A stretch of DNA of 64,000 nt from Blastomussa wellsi (taxonomy: Eukaryota; Cnidaria; Anthozoa; Scleractinia; Plerogyridae). The notes beneath the pieces are model-generated. The model saw only the letters and a program-made list of their open reading frames with translations. It did not search any database and was not told the origin of the DNA. The stretch lies in NCBI GenBank assembly GCA_947652115.1, contig OX393568.1, positions 24,044,463 to 24,108,462 of the forward strand, in the 5' to 3' direction. Position 1 is the first letter of the stretch. Each line of letters starts with the position of its first letter. Shown here piece by piece: positions 1 through 13,328 of this stretch. The translations under genes and the position numbers were made by a program.

Positions 1-240
1 GGCTTTGATGGAAGACAAAATGATTCTAAAATAATCTTAAAATCGCTAGAACCCAATCTCTTCTATCTGGACTATCCGGGTTGCATCCGGGTTGCAACAA
101 AGTTGTCCCAACAATTCCCTGGTACCCATTTGTAATCCTTGGTGGAGAGAGGCGATCTTGACCAAGAACACAGCAACAAGACCTCGGCTACGGCTGAAGT
201 TCGAGAAATAAAAGTAATATTCGCTTTTATTTTCCCCCAG

Positions 241-1140
241 ACTTCGCTGCCGATTTCTCGCCTCAAATTCGCAGCTTTCCAGCCAGTATTCGGATATTGC
301 GGAAGGTAAACCAGTGACTCTGAGTATGGCCATCGACAGCATTCAGTCACTTCAACGACAGCTCAGTGATGTAGAGAAAAAGGTTTGCATTACCAATGAG
401 TTCATGTAAGAAATGCTGTTCCTCAGGGATCCAGCCAAGCTGGAATAGTCAACGTAAATAAAGTTTTTTTTTGATATAATTTTTGTATAAAAATTGCCTT
501 CAAATAAAATGAAACCTCGAAATCATACTTTACCAAGCTACAAAACATTAAAGAGGAAACACTAAACTAACCAGAAACAAGGATGGCTCAGTGAGGTTGA
601 GGTAGGTTGAGATCCCCCGGGATTGAGAAAAACTGCAGTTGATCAACCTGAAAAATTTAGGCTGACCTTATTAAGATGTATTATCCTTGACAAAGCTCTT
701 TTAAATCTTTCTCGAAAGGCCTTTCAATGCAGCATTCGAATCAGGTTTTGACCTGTCCCTTTCAGTTTTGGCACGATATGCTTGTGGCTTACAATATAGT
801 AATGTGACTATGCTTGCAATAATCGGATAGGGTTGTTTACCGGTTAATTTTCTTAAATGGGACCTGAAAAGAAAAAAAAATGAGGTCGGCAAAGATTGCC
901 TTCAGAATAATTGGCTCTCTAGGTCAACAATACCTCACATGTTGCGGTAAGGAAGAGAACATATTTTGCGTTGTCGGTAATGTTTACTTTTAATTTCATT
1001 TTCAGCTTGACGTCGCCAACAACAGAATAGCCCACATAGAAGAAGGCCTTCATGTTTTCATAAAAGTTCAACTGGGACTTTTCTCCGCCATGATAGTTTT
1101 ATTCGCCATTGTGATGTACTACGCTACGTACTTCGTGTAA
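241..1140 (+). CDS. Tail-anchored coiled-coil protein, last two coding exons
   Basis: Two exons, 241..382 and 1006..1140, join in frame (phase 0). The first follows a pyrimidine-rich tract ending in cccccag and ends AAG|gtttgc. The second follows ttcattttcag and ends in TAA. The joined protein has an unbroken heptad pattern of L/I/V at a/d positions (about L-Q-R-Q-L-S-D-V-E-K-K-L through I-E-E-G-L). A single hydrophobic helix of about 20 residues follows (G-L-F-S-A-M-I-V-L-F-A-I-V), then a short tail Y-Y-A-T-Y-F-V. This is the layout of a C-terminal tail-anchored membrane protein with its coiled coil facing the cytosol. The 5' exons lie left of the window. I do not recognise the family. An AATAAA lies 154 bases after the stop. 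The splice is supported mainly by heptad continuity across the junction; the donor gtttgc is weak. Confidence 0.6.
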
Positions 1141-1293
1141 TACGTTATTGAATACGGTTCTGTTCACAAATCAAGTGATAATAACTGGAATTCATTTTGA
1201 AGGCGAAGTGGTTTTTCCCCTAAAATCTTTTTAGTCATTTATTGATTTTTGGAGGCCAAAAAGAGGGCATGGGGTGGTAGTTTTTTAATAATG

Positions 1294-1299
1294 AATAAA
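1294..1299 (+). terminator. Polyadenylation signal AATAAA
   Basis: AATAAA lies 154 bases after the stop codon at 1140, a usual distance for the 3' end of the tail-anchored coiled-coil gene. Confidence 0.4.
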
Positions 1300-1508
1300 A
1301 ATCGTTGGTACTGAAGGCTTAAGTTTAATTCAACTGCCAAAGAACTCAGGATTTATCCATTTTTGTATTTCTTTTTTAATGTTTTAATTGCGTTTTTACG
1401 ATTTCGTTTTTATCGTTATAGTTCAGTCTTGTAGGGTTTTGAGAGGTGGGGCCTGGGCCAGGGCTGTGGTGCAACCTCGAGAGACCCTGGGAACGAGGTT
1501 GGGCTCGA

Positions 1509-1852
1509 ATGTTCCCATTCTCGTCGCCATAGCTCTTTTCGTTTCTCTTCTCCGGCAGGGCCTTGCAACGAGAAACAAAGGGCTCTGGAAACATACGATT
1601 TCTAGACCGAGATTCTAGGACTTCCGGACTTCATGTATTTAGCATTGATGTTTCTACGTGTCGAGTGTTGTGATATGGCGGCCGGCGAATATTTTGACTT
1701 CCGTTTAATATTTCTTTGTTCTCAACAGCCAATAAAAAAAATTCTAATTTTTTGAAAATCGTATGTCCCCAGAGCCCTTCGTTTTTTGTGCCGAGGCCCT
1801 GCCGGCTGAAGGAAACGAAAAGGGCTATGGGGACGAGAATGGAATGTTCCAC
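1509..1852. repeat. Inverted pair of a dispersed repeat
   Basis: The stretch 1509..1602 reappears reverse-complemented at about 1761..1852, with matching blocks such as CATTCTCGTC, TCTTTTCGTTTC, CCGGCAGGGCCT and GGGCTCTGG. The arms are roughly 80% alike. Related text (AACGAGGTTG, CCCCAGAGCC) recurs near 15.28, 38.05, 39.03 and 42.57 kb, so this is a dispersed family. Short ORFs in it are repeat sequence, not genes. Confidence 0.6.
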
Positions 1853-1853
1853 C

Positions 1854-3360
1854 AAATATTGAGAGAAAATAGACATCTTTGGCAAAATAAATTACATAGT
1901 ACTTCAGTTAGCAATTTAGTCGCCATTGCATACTGGGATAGCGACGCAAAAGCAATTCTATTTTTCTTGGAGGTAAAATAAATTATTTGAATACAATGCT
2001 GTGAATAGACTGCAGGTGTTAATTTATAAAAAATAAAATAAATGTCCTGTGTATATTGAACTGTTGTGGAATTTCGTTCCTAAAATTACCTGGGATGTTA
2101 TTTTAAAAATACCCGAACACAAACAAACCAAAACGTTGCCTGTAAAGTAAAACAGCTAAATATTGGGAAGTGTCATTTAATTAATTTTGAACACATTCTC
2201 CACCTAACGTCAGGAATCGAAAACGAGGAAGTGCTGTTACGCGTCACGCTTGTCGTTTTCGCCTTCCCCTCTCCTTTGCTCGCCTGTAGCGCAGACTTCT
2301 CGTTTGCTTTAATAGCACAAGAGTTTAGCCGAAAAAGTTACTTAAAACAATGCCGACTCCCGAGTTCGTCTTGCATCCAGAGAGTTTCGCGGCAAAACAG
2401 TTGATTGAGCCTTTTGTTCATCTACCGAAATGCAATAGATGATTTTGAAAAACGCGAAAATTAGAGCGCCGTAATAAATTCTATTCTGCTTTGACCGATT
2501 TTCCACGAAGGAGGTAGCGTGCATGGCAGGTGATTCGAAACGGGAAGAGAAGGGTAACTTTAGCGAGGGGGGAGAGAGAGCGCGCGCGAAGCGCCACGCA
2601 GGCTGCGAAAGAGATCGGGCTAAATTACAGAATACAGGTCATACGAACAGCATCTGGATTGGACTTCACGCGAAAGATTGAGTTTATCAAAGCAAATCAG
2701 CATGTTAGTGGAAAAAGAAAATACAATAGTGGTCGGGCTCCGCTAGATGGGCGGAGTTGAGATTTTTCGCATGTTCTGTTAATTCCTGATTAACTCTATT
2801 GTTTCAATCTCGTCGGAAAATTTGAAATGATAAAATTTCATTGTTTTATACATACGATGAAAACTGCCGTCAAATTAGAGCGAGTTTAAATACAGGCGGT
2901 CCATACTTTGTGTTCAAATGGGACAGACGTAAAAATATCTAATTGCCATAACCGTTCATCAGTAGGATGCCTAAAATGCTTGTGCTAAACACACGCATCA
3001 CATACAAAAATACGCGCGCGCGCCTGCAAATCCAAATGAAGGATCCGGAAGCAGCCTGAATATATGAATTAGTTACAAAGACGACGTAACAATTACAAAC
3101 AAGCAAAGGATACGTTATTGGTTCTCAATCACAAACCTCTGATCTCATTTCCCGATATGTAACGATTTCACATGATTTACGTGACATAATATAAGAGAAT
3201 GTACGAGAAAAGTTCGAAAATTCTACGTACGGAAAAGAATACAAATAAAAATGACTTAACTTGTGTTTTACTTGCGTTATTTTGATGTCTCTATGTCTTG
3301 GAGTAAATTTAAAGACATTTAGGCGAGTTTTACTTTCTGAGTAAAACTTTCGCAGGTTCT
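1854..3360. other. No gene seen
   Basis: AT-rich with a short GC-rich patch near 2.2-2.6 kb. Open frames here are under 80 codons, have no recognisable protein features, and show no convincing splice partners. Confidence 0.4.
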
Positions 3361-3363
3361 TTA

Positions 3364-3681
3364 GGCTCCGTCCACACTACGCCGGATAAATTTGAAAACG
3401 GCGTTTTCGCCTCAAAAGCGGAAAAAAATGTTTTCTGTCCCCATACCGTTTTTAAATTGTTTCGCCATCGATTTTGAAACGCTGCCTTGCAAAGAAACGC
3501 TTAATACATGCAAGAACATGCCCACATTGTCCGAGCAACGTTATTCGATTGTTTTGATGTCAGCGTTTTCAAAAAGTTCCGTTTTCGGTGACCGAAAACG
3601 CCGTTTTACTGTGGACGGAAGGCTAATCCGGAGAAAAAAAGTTGCGTTTTCAAATTTATCCGGATTAGTGTGGACGTAGCC
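3364..3681. mobile_element. MITE with GGCTCCGTCCACACTA-type ends
   Basis: The left end GGCTCCGTCCACACTA and right end TAGTGTGGACGTAGCC are inverted copies. The similarity continues inward (CCGGATAAATTTGAAAACG against CGTTTTCAAATTTATCCGG). TTA flanks both sides as a possible target duplication. There is no transposase, so it is non-autonomous. A second copy lies at about 59.63-59.94 kb in the opposite orientation. Confidence 0.7.
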
Positions 3682-4000
3682 TTAATCTATTCTTCCTGAG
3701 TAACTCTCTTGTTTCAAACTTGTCCTCGTAAATTGAGTGCACAAAGGACGATCCAATCAAAACTCATGCGCGGGAAAACGTGAGCGCCCGAGTGGTTTTA
3801 CTTCTGATTGGTTGAGAAATGCGCGCGAAACTTTTGAACCAATCACAGGGCGCAGTAATTCAAAGCCAAAGCACTAGATACTAGTGACGTCATTGATGGC
3901 GCCAAAACTGCGCGCACATGTAGTGCGAGGTGTCAGTTGACAAACTTTAGTGGTAATAATACTTGATCGAGAGCGTCCTGTCCTTGAGAACAGTTACATT

Positions 4001-5500
4001 ATGAACAGAGACCTTATGTACAGGTATTATGAAACAGACGGTAAGTAGTTTTGACGAAGCAGAAGTGTGCTCTTGTTCTGAGCGAAGTTTGTGTTCCTGT
4101 TGTACGTTTTAGAGGCAAATTTCGTAGATAGATGAAGGTGAAGATAACACCATCCCACGTGAAGATCTTCGTTCTGCATCAGCTCACAAGCCTTGTTGTT
4201 TTCTGTTTACAGCAAGTCCAAGAAGCCACTATCATGACCATGGCAACAAAAATAACAATGAATCAGAAAAGGTAGGTCTGTTTTTGCGCATATGGTTGCT
4301 GCGCTTTCGAATCACACTTGATCAATCCATGGAAAGTGATTTGCGTTAAACGCCGCCTCGTTTGGTGACCTTTCTTCGTTCAATTCAAACGACTTAAAAA
4401 CAATATAAGCTGCTTACAATACCAAACAAAAGCAGTTTTCGACAGCTACTACATTACTGCAGTAATTTGACGATCATTTACAGCGTTTAGTGGGAAAGAC
4501 TAGCACAACCATGCACTAAATTCTTAAAAGTTATGCACCAGTCATGTGAAACCCCCGCCACCACCCATTGGGGGATACCCGGGGCATTCACTTTTATGGT
4601 CAATGAAATGCAGAGAATCCCCCCCCCCGCAACCCGTCTTGCAGGGAAAAAATTCAGAGTGAACCCGCCCGCCTTGCAGGGAAAAAATTCTGAGTGAACT
4701 CCCCCGCCCTCTCAACATCAAGCACAATTTGTTAAACAAATTAATAATTATTTAAGCACTGAAGTCAAGGTTACAATTTGTTTTCCTCTCTCTTTGTTTT
4801 CTTATTTTTTGCAATCTATTGAAAAATAGGATGAAAAATCACTTTTATTAATATTGCACCCTTAGCAGACCACTGTTTTGGCAAACATACCTTCTTCATT
4901 AGTTGTTCAGCCTCCATGTTTTGTATGAACATGCAACCTGAACTCAGTCTTTTAAAAGAGGTCACAAACCATGAGTGAAATCCCTGCCAGACCAACCCCC
5001 CCCCCAGCCCTCGCATTGTATAGTGAAGCCACGAATTCACATTCTTTTAGCTTTTTTTCTTATAACCATTAACAACAGCTTGAATGTGGATTTGCCTGTT
5101 TATAATTATAAGTTGTGAGCCAAAATTTGTTAGTTTTCCTTCCTGAAGGTGTCAAATAGTAACTTGGATGTACAGTACACCCTGTAGTGCTTACTACACA
5201 AGATACTAAGAAGAAAGTTTGACAGGCGACCCTCACCCTATAACCCTCCTTGTTTTTAAATTGCACACGAGTGTATATGGCTGGCATTTTGTGTCCAAGG
5301 GATGCTCATATGTGTCAATCTTCTGATTTATCATTTTTTAGGGACAAGCTTGCAGTTGCAATAGGTCTCCAGAGACCATAAAGTGTTATTCGTGCGGTAA
5401 TTCATTTATTGGAAGAAGGCAAGGTTTCTGTACCTTGCACAAGAACATAATCCACCTGATGGATTTCAAATTTTGCATTTTCTGCAAAAAAAGACTTTAA
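4001..5500 (+). CDS. Small cysteine-rich protein, 85 aa, three exons, family not recognised
   Basis: Exons 4001..4040, 4213..4271 and 5342..5500 join in frame through clean splice sites: G|gtaagt, tttacag, AAG|gtaggt and tttttag. The start ATG is preceded by ACATT. The 85-residue product has a polar N-terminal half rich in Asn, His, Tyr and Arg with no signal peptide. Its C-terminal half holds seven cysteines: C37-x-C39, C48-x2-C51, C63 with H66 and H71, and C78-x2-C81, ending F-C-K/K-R-L. Paired CxxC motifs suggest one or two structural zinc sites. A region with CCAAT-like motifs and a TGACGTCA box (about 3.74-3.90 kb) lies upstream and could be the promoter. I do not recognise the family. 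The exon chain is convincing because all phases agree and the third exon is open to its stop. Confidence 0.65.
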
Positions 5501-5595
5501 CATGACCATGATGTACAGCCTCAAAACTATAGTTTGAGGTGATATTATTGTGAAATCCAGGCATGTTTTATTGCAGTTGTGAAATGTCAGATATG

Positions 5596-5866
5596 CAGGG
5601 TGCGCACACAGCTTGGAAGTCCTCGAGTCTCAAAATAAAAATTTAATGCCTTAAAAAGTCCTTGAAAATTGCAGTCAGTGCTGTTAAGTCCTTGAAATTT
5701 GTAGCTAATTTCAATCAACCTAGACTTAAACCTGTTTGGTAGGCACACTTGCTACTATGAGCAGTTGATTAACGCTGGATTTCACAGTGCGTGGAGTCCT
5801 TGAAAAATGGAAAATGTGTTTATGAAGAGTCCTTGAATTTTTAGTCCAAGAAAGGTGCGAACCCTG
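5596..5866. mobile_element. hAT-like non-autonomous element
   Basis: Ends CAGGGTGCGCAC and GTGCGAACCCTG are imperfect inverted copies. The interior repeats AGTCCTTGAA several times. Ends of the form CAGGG...CCCTG suit hAT-type elements. No clean target duplication was found. Confidence 0.45.
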
Positions 5867-8168
5867 AATGTGATACCGGTAGCAAATTAAATTTGTAACT
5901 GGTGAGCCAGCAAACTCTTTTTGTGATCAGCTTTACGCTGAACTCAAAGAAGAAAGCTTACTATATAATTTGTACAACAGAAAAGCAACTAAAAACTAAT
6001 TACCAGAGTAAAGTTATCTTGAAGCTGAATATTGAATAAGTAACATATTTTTGTCTGAAATGATCATTCCTGTATTTTTTAGTACAAGCAAGCTACAAAT
6101 AACAGTCAGACATCAGACAATTGCCGACCAAATTTTGCCAAGATCCGATTAAATCCTAACTGCAGTTGCACAGAATATGCAGGCAATTTTTCACGCTTTC
6201 CAGTGTAAACACCCATGGTTTACATTGATAATGCTCTAACAAGGAATTCTGTCCCACACTCACATTACTTCTGTTTTGACTGATCAAAATAGTGTAGCTA
6301 AGGGATGTAGCTAAGGGCTGGCTACTGGCTAATTTCACCAGCTGAAAGAGAGCTTATCACCAGCTTAAATTGCACTAGAAGAAAGAATAACAGCGTAACT
6401 TAGATGAACTTGATAAATTAGAGTAATATTAATAAAGTATTTGACTGTACATAATTTTTGTTAGCAATATCACCTATAGAAAAAGTTTTGTTTTGTTATT
6501 CCAGTTTATGGGAAGAGAGCTAATTATTTTTGCCTCCAATTTGTATGCATTCTAAGATAAAGTATAGCGGGTCATGCAAATGTGCAGTGGGTAAAAAGCA
6601 TTTGTGAATAAAGAGTTTCTTTATACAGGTTTACCTGTAGTCAAAGGTGTTGGACTGAACTTAGCTCCTGTGTAATTATTTAAATGACAAAGGCCAAATT
6701 TTGGTCCTTATAATTTTGTTTAATACTTTTTGCTCTAAAGGCTACAAATTCTGCATCCTTACCTGGGGGAGTTAGTGAGGTTAAGGGAATGTTGAAAGTA
6801 CAAGAAAAAGAAAGGGCAAAACAGTCTTACCAGGTCAGTTACAAACAGCTCTCTGAATGCTTCCTCCTGATTGGGCAGAAATTTTTTTGTGTGATTTTCT
6901 GCCCAATAACTTAAAGGGGCAATGTCATGGGGATTTTGAAGTTTAGGCCAATTCTGTGCTAAATACATTGCTTAATACGCTTACCCATGCAAAAAATGCT
7001 ATAGAATTTTGAAGAGGGTATCAAATGAAAATTTAGCAGGAAGAGCAAACCATAAAAGTCGGTTTCCTATTTTGTCAGGAGCTGGTAGCTAATTCATCAC
7101 ACAGGTACTCTGATGGAACAGGTGACCAGATCAAGGAAGTCATCTGAATTTAATAAAATCTAATAAAATAATTACAACTCAAAAATATCACAAGGAGCAA
7201 GTGTCCTATTTTCTTTGTAACATACTTAAGGAAGCATGCTCACAATCAGTTAGTATGCATCATTCAGTCACATATCCTGTGCATGCAATGAATGAAGGAT
7301 AAATGTTTTGTAATGTCAGTTCTGAAAGTGGGAAGTCATGACAGTGAATTTCCAGTTTAAGCAAATGGAATAATGAAGGGATTCAGACACGTAACCATCA
7401 CAAAAACTGGTGCGATGCTCTACCGAGCTATGAAGCCACACATTGCACTGGTATTAAAGGGGGTCACAGCTTTGAAGCCCTGGATTTTTCCAGGGTTCAA
7501 TTGCTGAAATGGAACAAACTGTTCCAAATTGTTCCAAAAGGAACAAACAATGCTGAGAGCAGGAGCATCAACAGCCATTTCAGGGGCAGTGTATATTTTT
7601 GATCCAGGAGTGAAATATGATGACCCTAAAATGGATGTACGAGACTAGGCCAGTGGTAGCACGGTTTGAATGAGACATTCTAGCCCTTCTCTTTGGCTGT
7701 AATAGATACACCTGAATGGAGAGCCTTGCAGACCCTAACTTTTTGAAACAGAAGCATTTAAAAAGCTGCTTTTGATAAATAAACCAATTCCGATGCAAGG
7801 CTTGGGTGAATAAGACAAAAGATTTTGCATGAAGGCTTAGGGATGAATAAATAATTTCTTTTCTTTAATTCCCTCAAGCCTCTGCACCATGTTAGAATTT
7901 TAATATATCAGAATTGGTCTATTCTTGCGAGCAAAGTGACCCAATCTCAATAATAATAATTATAAATTACTTACATTGCAAGACAAATCTAGATCACAGC
8001 TGATAGGAAGATTGATTTCTCACTGAAATAAAAATACTGATATACAGAGGGGACTTTCTAAGCAAAGATTTAAAAAGTATTTAAGTCTCTTAAAAGAGAT
8101 ATGAAATCTCACTGGCAGTCAATGAATGTCATAGAGTACAGGTTGGAGTAACAGGTTCTATTTTGATG
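5867..8168. other. Intergenic, no gene seen
   Basis: AT-rich sequence between the small cysteine-rich gene and a MITE. Open frames are short and lack recognisable features. A fragment resembling a degraded tRNA-derived sequence lies near 7.40-7.44 kb. Confidence 0.4.
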
Positions 8169-8599
8169 GTTACTATCAAAATCACTAGAGTGGTAAATTC
8201 GATTCCTCGTTCGATTCTTAACACCTGATCTGAAAAAAATTGTCACATGGTTTTGTGTTTGCAAGCATCCTGTCAGCAATGATGTGACTTTAACGGTCGC
8301 TTCATGGTCATGTGAACATCATTTTTCAAGAATTTGTCATAATGACGCTATCAAGCAAACAGAGTCGGAAAAATCATGGGATGTATTCAGGATGAAAGAA
8401 AGGAAGGTCTTGTTTCATTTTAATAGATTTCATACTGTTTTGCAGCAAAGAGTATCCGAAAGTCACAAAGCTTTCTGTTAACTTTTCGATAAACAGTGTC
8501 CACGTGATAAAATTTTTTAACTCGCATGATCAAGATTGGCGCAGTCCGAGACGAAATTTAGCGACTGCATTTTACCACTCTAGTGATATTGATAGTAAC
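8169..8599. mobile_element. MITE with 29-bp terminal inverted repeats
   Basis: The left end GTTACTATCAAAATCACTAG, continuing AGTGGTAAA, is repeated inverted at the right end with one mismatch in 29 bases. The 431-bp element has no transposase. Confidence 0.65.
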
Positions 8600-9904
8600 A
8601 ATAAGACACATTCATACATGTAAAATAACCAAAACCAATAACAGTGTTGTCTCATGAACGCTGCATTATTTTGAACTTTAATAAAGAATTTCCTTGCAAA
8701 ATCTGCTAAACTACTACTTACAAAGACTTGAAAGTTATATGTAAATGCATGCTTTGTCAGTGAACAAACATTTTTCTACAGAAGAGTAAAAATCAATGGA
8801 TTCCAAACTATGTGGAATACAGTAGAGCTGCACTGATCAAGGACGAGTTTCTCTCTAAGTATAGTCTGATCATCGTAGGTTTGTTAAGTTTTGTGCATGT
8901 CAGTAAGGGGTAGATATTAGACTGTGGATAGGAACAGAGCACTTTTCCAAATAATTTTACGAATAAAAATAATACTATTATTAATTTGGTTTACCGAAGC
9001 TTGGGTTCACAGAATGTCATAATGTCTTATTCTAACTAATAAGAATGTCGAAAGATGTTGTCTTTTCAACAGTGATATCTGATCCACAATATTAATTCTA
9101 ATAAATTATTGTAATAAGCTGGGTGTTTTCTTGTTTCACTGTGTTACTATAATTATTCTTAGCCTGTGATTTTGTCGGTTTTTGTTTTATAAATCTCATA
9201 TAAATGGCAATTAAAAAGTAAAGAGAGGTAATGTACCGTATACTTTGTAGGGAAGGGGAATCCAAATGTCGCCGGAACTAAAATGATTGCACCCTTCAGC
9301 ATGCTTGCAGTGAAATATATATATCCCTCTTTTTGTGACAATCGTGTTTCATCTAAAAACTATAAAAGGTTTTAATGGATTCTTGATTATAACTCAAATT
9401 TGCAAGCATCCTTGTTCCTGTAGAATTCTACTGCAGGGACAGTTCATCTTTAAAATATCTGTATAGTTTATTAACATAAAAATACAAAAATGTTATGTCG
9501 GGACTTTCACTATTATTTTTATAAATTAGCACATAAGATGCGTGATAAGCTAGTTGAAACAACTGTTGAAATAAAATAAGTAATGCCCTTCAAGCTCCAT
9601 TCTACACTTTATGATGACTATGAAAAACAATGTTTACGTGGTTTTTGGTAAAAGCATAATTTTAAGCAAATAGTAAAATTCCATTCCTTTTGCTGTAGTT
9701 GGGTGATGCCAGTACCATAATAATAACATCTCTAGAACATAATTATATTAAAAAATTGCACTGTTTTCAGGAACATGAATGCTGGCAAAATATCTTGTAA
9801 CAAAGGATAAGTTAAAAATTTTGTTAAGATTCCTCACAGAATGAGATACACGGATGCCTGGTTAAAATCTAAAGCTGCTATGCAGAGCAATATACATGTC
9901 ACTA
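8600..9904. other. Intergenic and probable CNOT7 3' UTR
   Basis: No coding region was seen. The right-hand part is probably the 3' untranslated region of CNOT7. A minus-strand AATAAA (TTTATT at 9467..9472) lies about 430 bases past the stop. Confidence 0.4.
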
Positions 9905-12900
9905 TCAGGAAGAATTCGAATTATTGTTTGATGTTGGGCCACTGTAAGCTTGCCCACCATTCACATAAGATGTCCCTAGACCATAAAGGTGTCCACAGTA
10001 TTTTGCATCATCTATGTTGTCCTCGAAGAACATCTGCAGCAAGTACAAAACAACAAAAATCAGTTTTAATTGACAAAAAGTCCTGGGCTTTTGTCTTCAG
10101 AAAGGACAACACAATCTTTACAACAGGAGCTTACAAGATTACTGAAAGTTATATCTTTCTTCGACTGCTATAATTAAATAAATAATAATACAGGTTTTTA
10201 TTCTTAACATAAACTGTGCATAGTGCTTTATAACGATTTCTGCCCCTGAGAAAAAATTGTAATTGAACAATAATTTTATGTGTGATGATATCAGACTTGA
10301 TACCATGTTTGACCCTACTGTTCCTCAATTTATTGGTGCACAGATCAGCAAATATCGGAAATCTTTGTAAACCTTAGGCAATCTGCACTCACTCGCGAGA
10401 TATCAAGCTGAACACATTCATGTATTATTCTTCATGGGTGACAAATACTCCTTAAATTTGGCACAAAATTTCAGCAGTAATTTGCAATTTCACATGTGAA
10501 ATTACAGATTAATTGCTATGGCAATGTTTGGTGCAAAATTTGTCGGTGCAGTAAACAAGTCAAAAACCCATGGTTGTGTTATTTGTCACCAATGATATCA
10601 ACATTAATCAAACTGTGTATACTTGTGAAATTATTTCCTAATTTCATGTGCGTTTTGCCACAAACCATGACCTTGCTATGTTAAAACTTCAGTTCAGACA
10701 AATTACATTGTAATCTGAATCATTAAAATACTTCATACCTCTCTCATTCGAAAAAATGCATTTCCAGTTAATAGACTATCACTTCCCGCTTGATGTTGAG
10801 GTCCTACTCTTTCAAGCTATAATAGAATATTAAAAACAATGTAAATTACCAGTAATTCAAAATAATATTACATTATCATAGATCTAACTGGAAATACATC
10901 TACGGTAGACTGACTGAGCACAAATGAGCAACAAGAACTTGTGATGTCAACAATAATAATGCTGAACATCATCGGCTCCCAAACCACACTACTGACTGGG
11001 ACTATGGTTAATGTTTAACCTGCATCACAGACAACTTTCAAAAACTGACTTTGGAAACCTGGTTTGCTAGCTTAGCACAGATTCCTCTTAACATCAACCT
11101 AACAATTAACATTAACCCGGCAATGGCTCAGATGTAATCAAATACTTCATCTACTGAAAAAAAAAATGGAAAAACCAAAAACAAGTGTATGTTCAACAAT
11201 ACCTCTAACAATTCTGCCACTTCTTGTAGGCCACCCTTTAGACTCTTGCAGCTTTTCATCAAGTATTTAACATCATAAATATTTGGAAAGTATAGTTTCA
11301 AAAGGTCAAAGAACTCTGATTCCTCACTTGGCAAATTCTGTGCTGTGAGGACTTTTAGAAGGTAGGCGAAATCATAGCCACTAAAAAATAAGCATTGACA
11401 GACAATTATAAAAAGATAAAAATAAAGCAAATTATATACTACCAGTAGCAAGACCTTTAGTGCAGCAAATATTTTGTCATGCCTCCTACAGTAGCATACT
11501 GCTTTGCAGATTAAGTAACATTACCCAAAAGGCTCACTTTCCAAGTCATTTCACATTATTGAATAACAGGAAAAAAGCTTGATTATTGTACATACACAAC
11601 TCATTGTGATTTGAGCAAATCAAAAGCTTCCAAGCTGATATCAAAATTAGCCCTTTTCCAAATGAGCAGAGGACTGGGATGAATGCCTAAAATCGATTGA
11701 GTTGAACAGTGAATCTTACCACATGAAAGAGCATCCAAGTCTGAGACAGATTGTAAAATTTGGGTGTAATTGGAGTAAAGGGCAGTCAATGCATGGTGGG
11801 TCTTCAAAAAACCCTGAAACTAGTGAGTTAAGTATGCAATGGAGGGATGCCTGTCCCTCCAACCCATACAAAGCTCTCATAATTTAAAAGGTTTTCAAAA
11901 GTGTACTATGTCTTTCCATTTACCCGAATAACAGTCAAATTTGGCAAAACTACTGATGTTTGAATATTCTTTCCGAAGACAGGCTGAATTTTTTTATTCA
12001 ATTGGCTATAAATATTTGTTCCCAGTCCCCTGCTTGTTTAAACACAATGACATTCATTTGGGAAGTCAGTTACAAACTGTGTCTGATTTGTGAAATCAAA
12101 CTTACCTATGAAATGATAGCCATTTCACATCTTCATTCAGTACAAGCCCTGATGTTATGAGAAGCTCTGCAAAGTCACCCACGTTGATTCCTTCTTCTTC
12201 GTGCCTTTTGAACTGAATACCTGCTCGGTTGAGTAAATCTATCGAGTCCTGGGCATACATGTCTTCCCTACATAAATTAAACAAACCACTTAATAATTCA
12301 GTGATAAAAAATGCATGTGCAAAAATAGATGTTTTACAGCTCAACGTTAATGTTAAAGGTTTCCATCACTCAAAGAACATATAGCTACAAACTAAACCCT
12401 TGTGTACTACAGCTGAAATGTTAATGATTTCTTTCATCTTATTTTTGTATACTATTTGGGAATGGAGATGGTGCAGTGGTCAGAAAGCTCGTCTCCCAAC
12501 AATAATGGGCTGGGTTCGATTCTAGTAGTACCATATCTGGATTGAGTTTTATTGGTTCTTGTCATGCTCTGAGGGTTTTCTCAGGGTACTCTGGTTTTCT
12601 TACCTTCGTAAAAACCAACAATTCAATATTCCAGTTCAACCTCCAGTGATACAAGGCCTACATGAAAACCAGCTAGAACTGATGTCTAAATATATTTCAC
12701 GATTGATTGATCAATCAATCAATCAATCCATTGGTTGGTTGGTTGGTTGATTGATTAACTGATTGATTCATTCATTCACTAAGTGGGCACAACTTACGTC
12801 AAATTAAACTTGAAATTGAATTGGCAGGTAGCCCCGACTGGTGCTTGCTGTCCTTTCTCATTGTAAAATGATAAACCAAGTTGTATGATCTTCAGTAAAT

Positions 12901-13297
12901 CCACATTACACCTAAGAAGTTGATATTGATAGTCTGATGTGCTGCGGAACTCTCCTATAGGTCGTGCGACAACACCTGGAAATTCTGTGTCCTGAAATTC
13001 AAAATAAAAGAAATCTATTACTCATACTCGTACTCAATTTTTCTTCGACAGGTCTGTCCAAGGGGGAAAGGTGCAGTGAGGTTATCCCTATGTTAAGCCG
13101 TGAAACAAGGCCAATCCACAACACCGGAAACCTCATTCCCTACTCTTTGTGAGAAGTGCGTGGGTTCTTTAATGTCCCCTGCTTACAGAAACACTGAAGA
13201 TGCAGGAGATGGGACCTACGGTTTTTTGTCCTTATCTGAGAAAACTAGAACATCTAACCATTTGCAGATGTCATTGCAAAGGCAGTGCATTCTCCTT

Positions 13298-13328
<31 letters not shown>

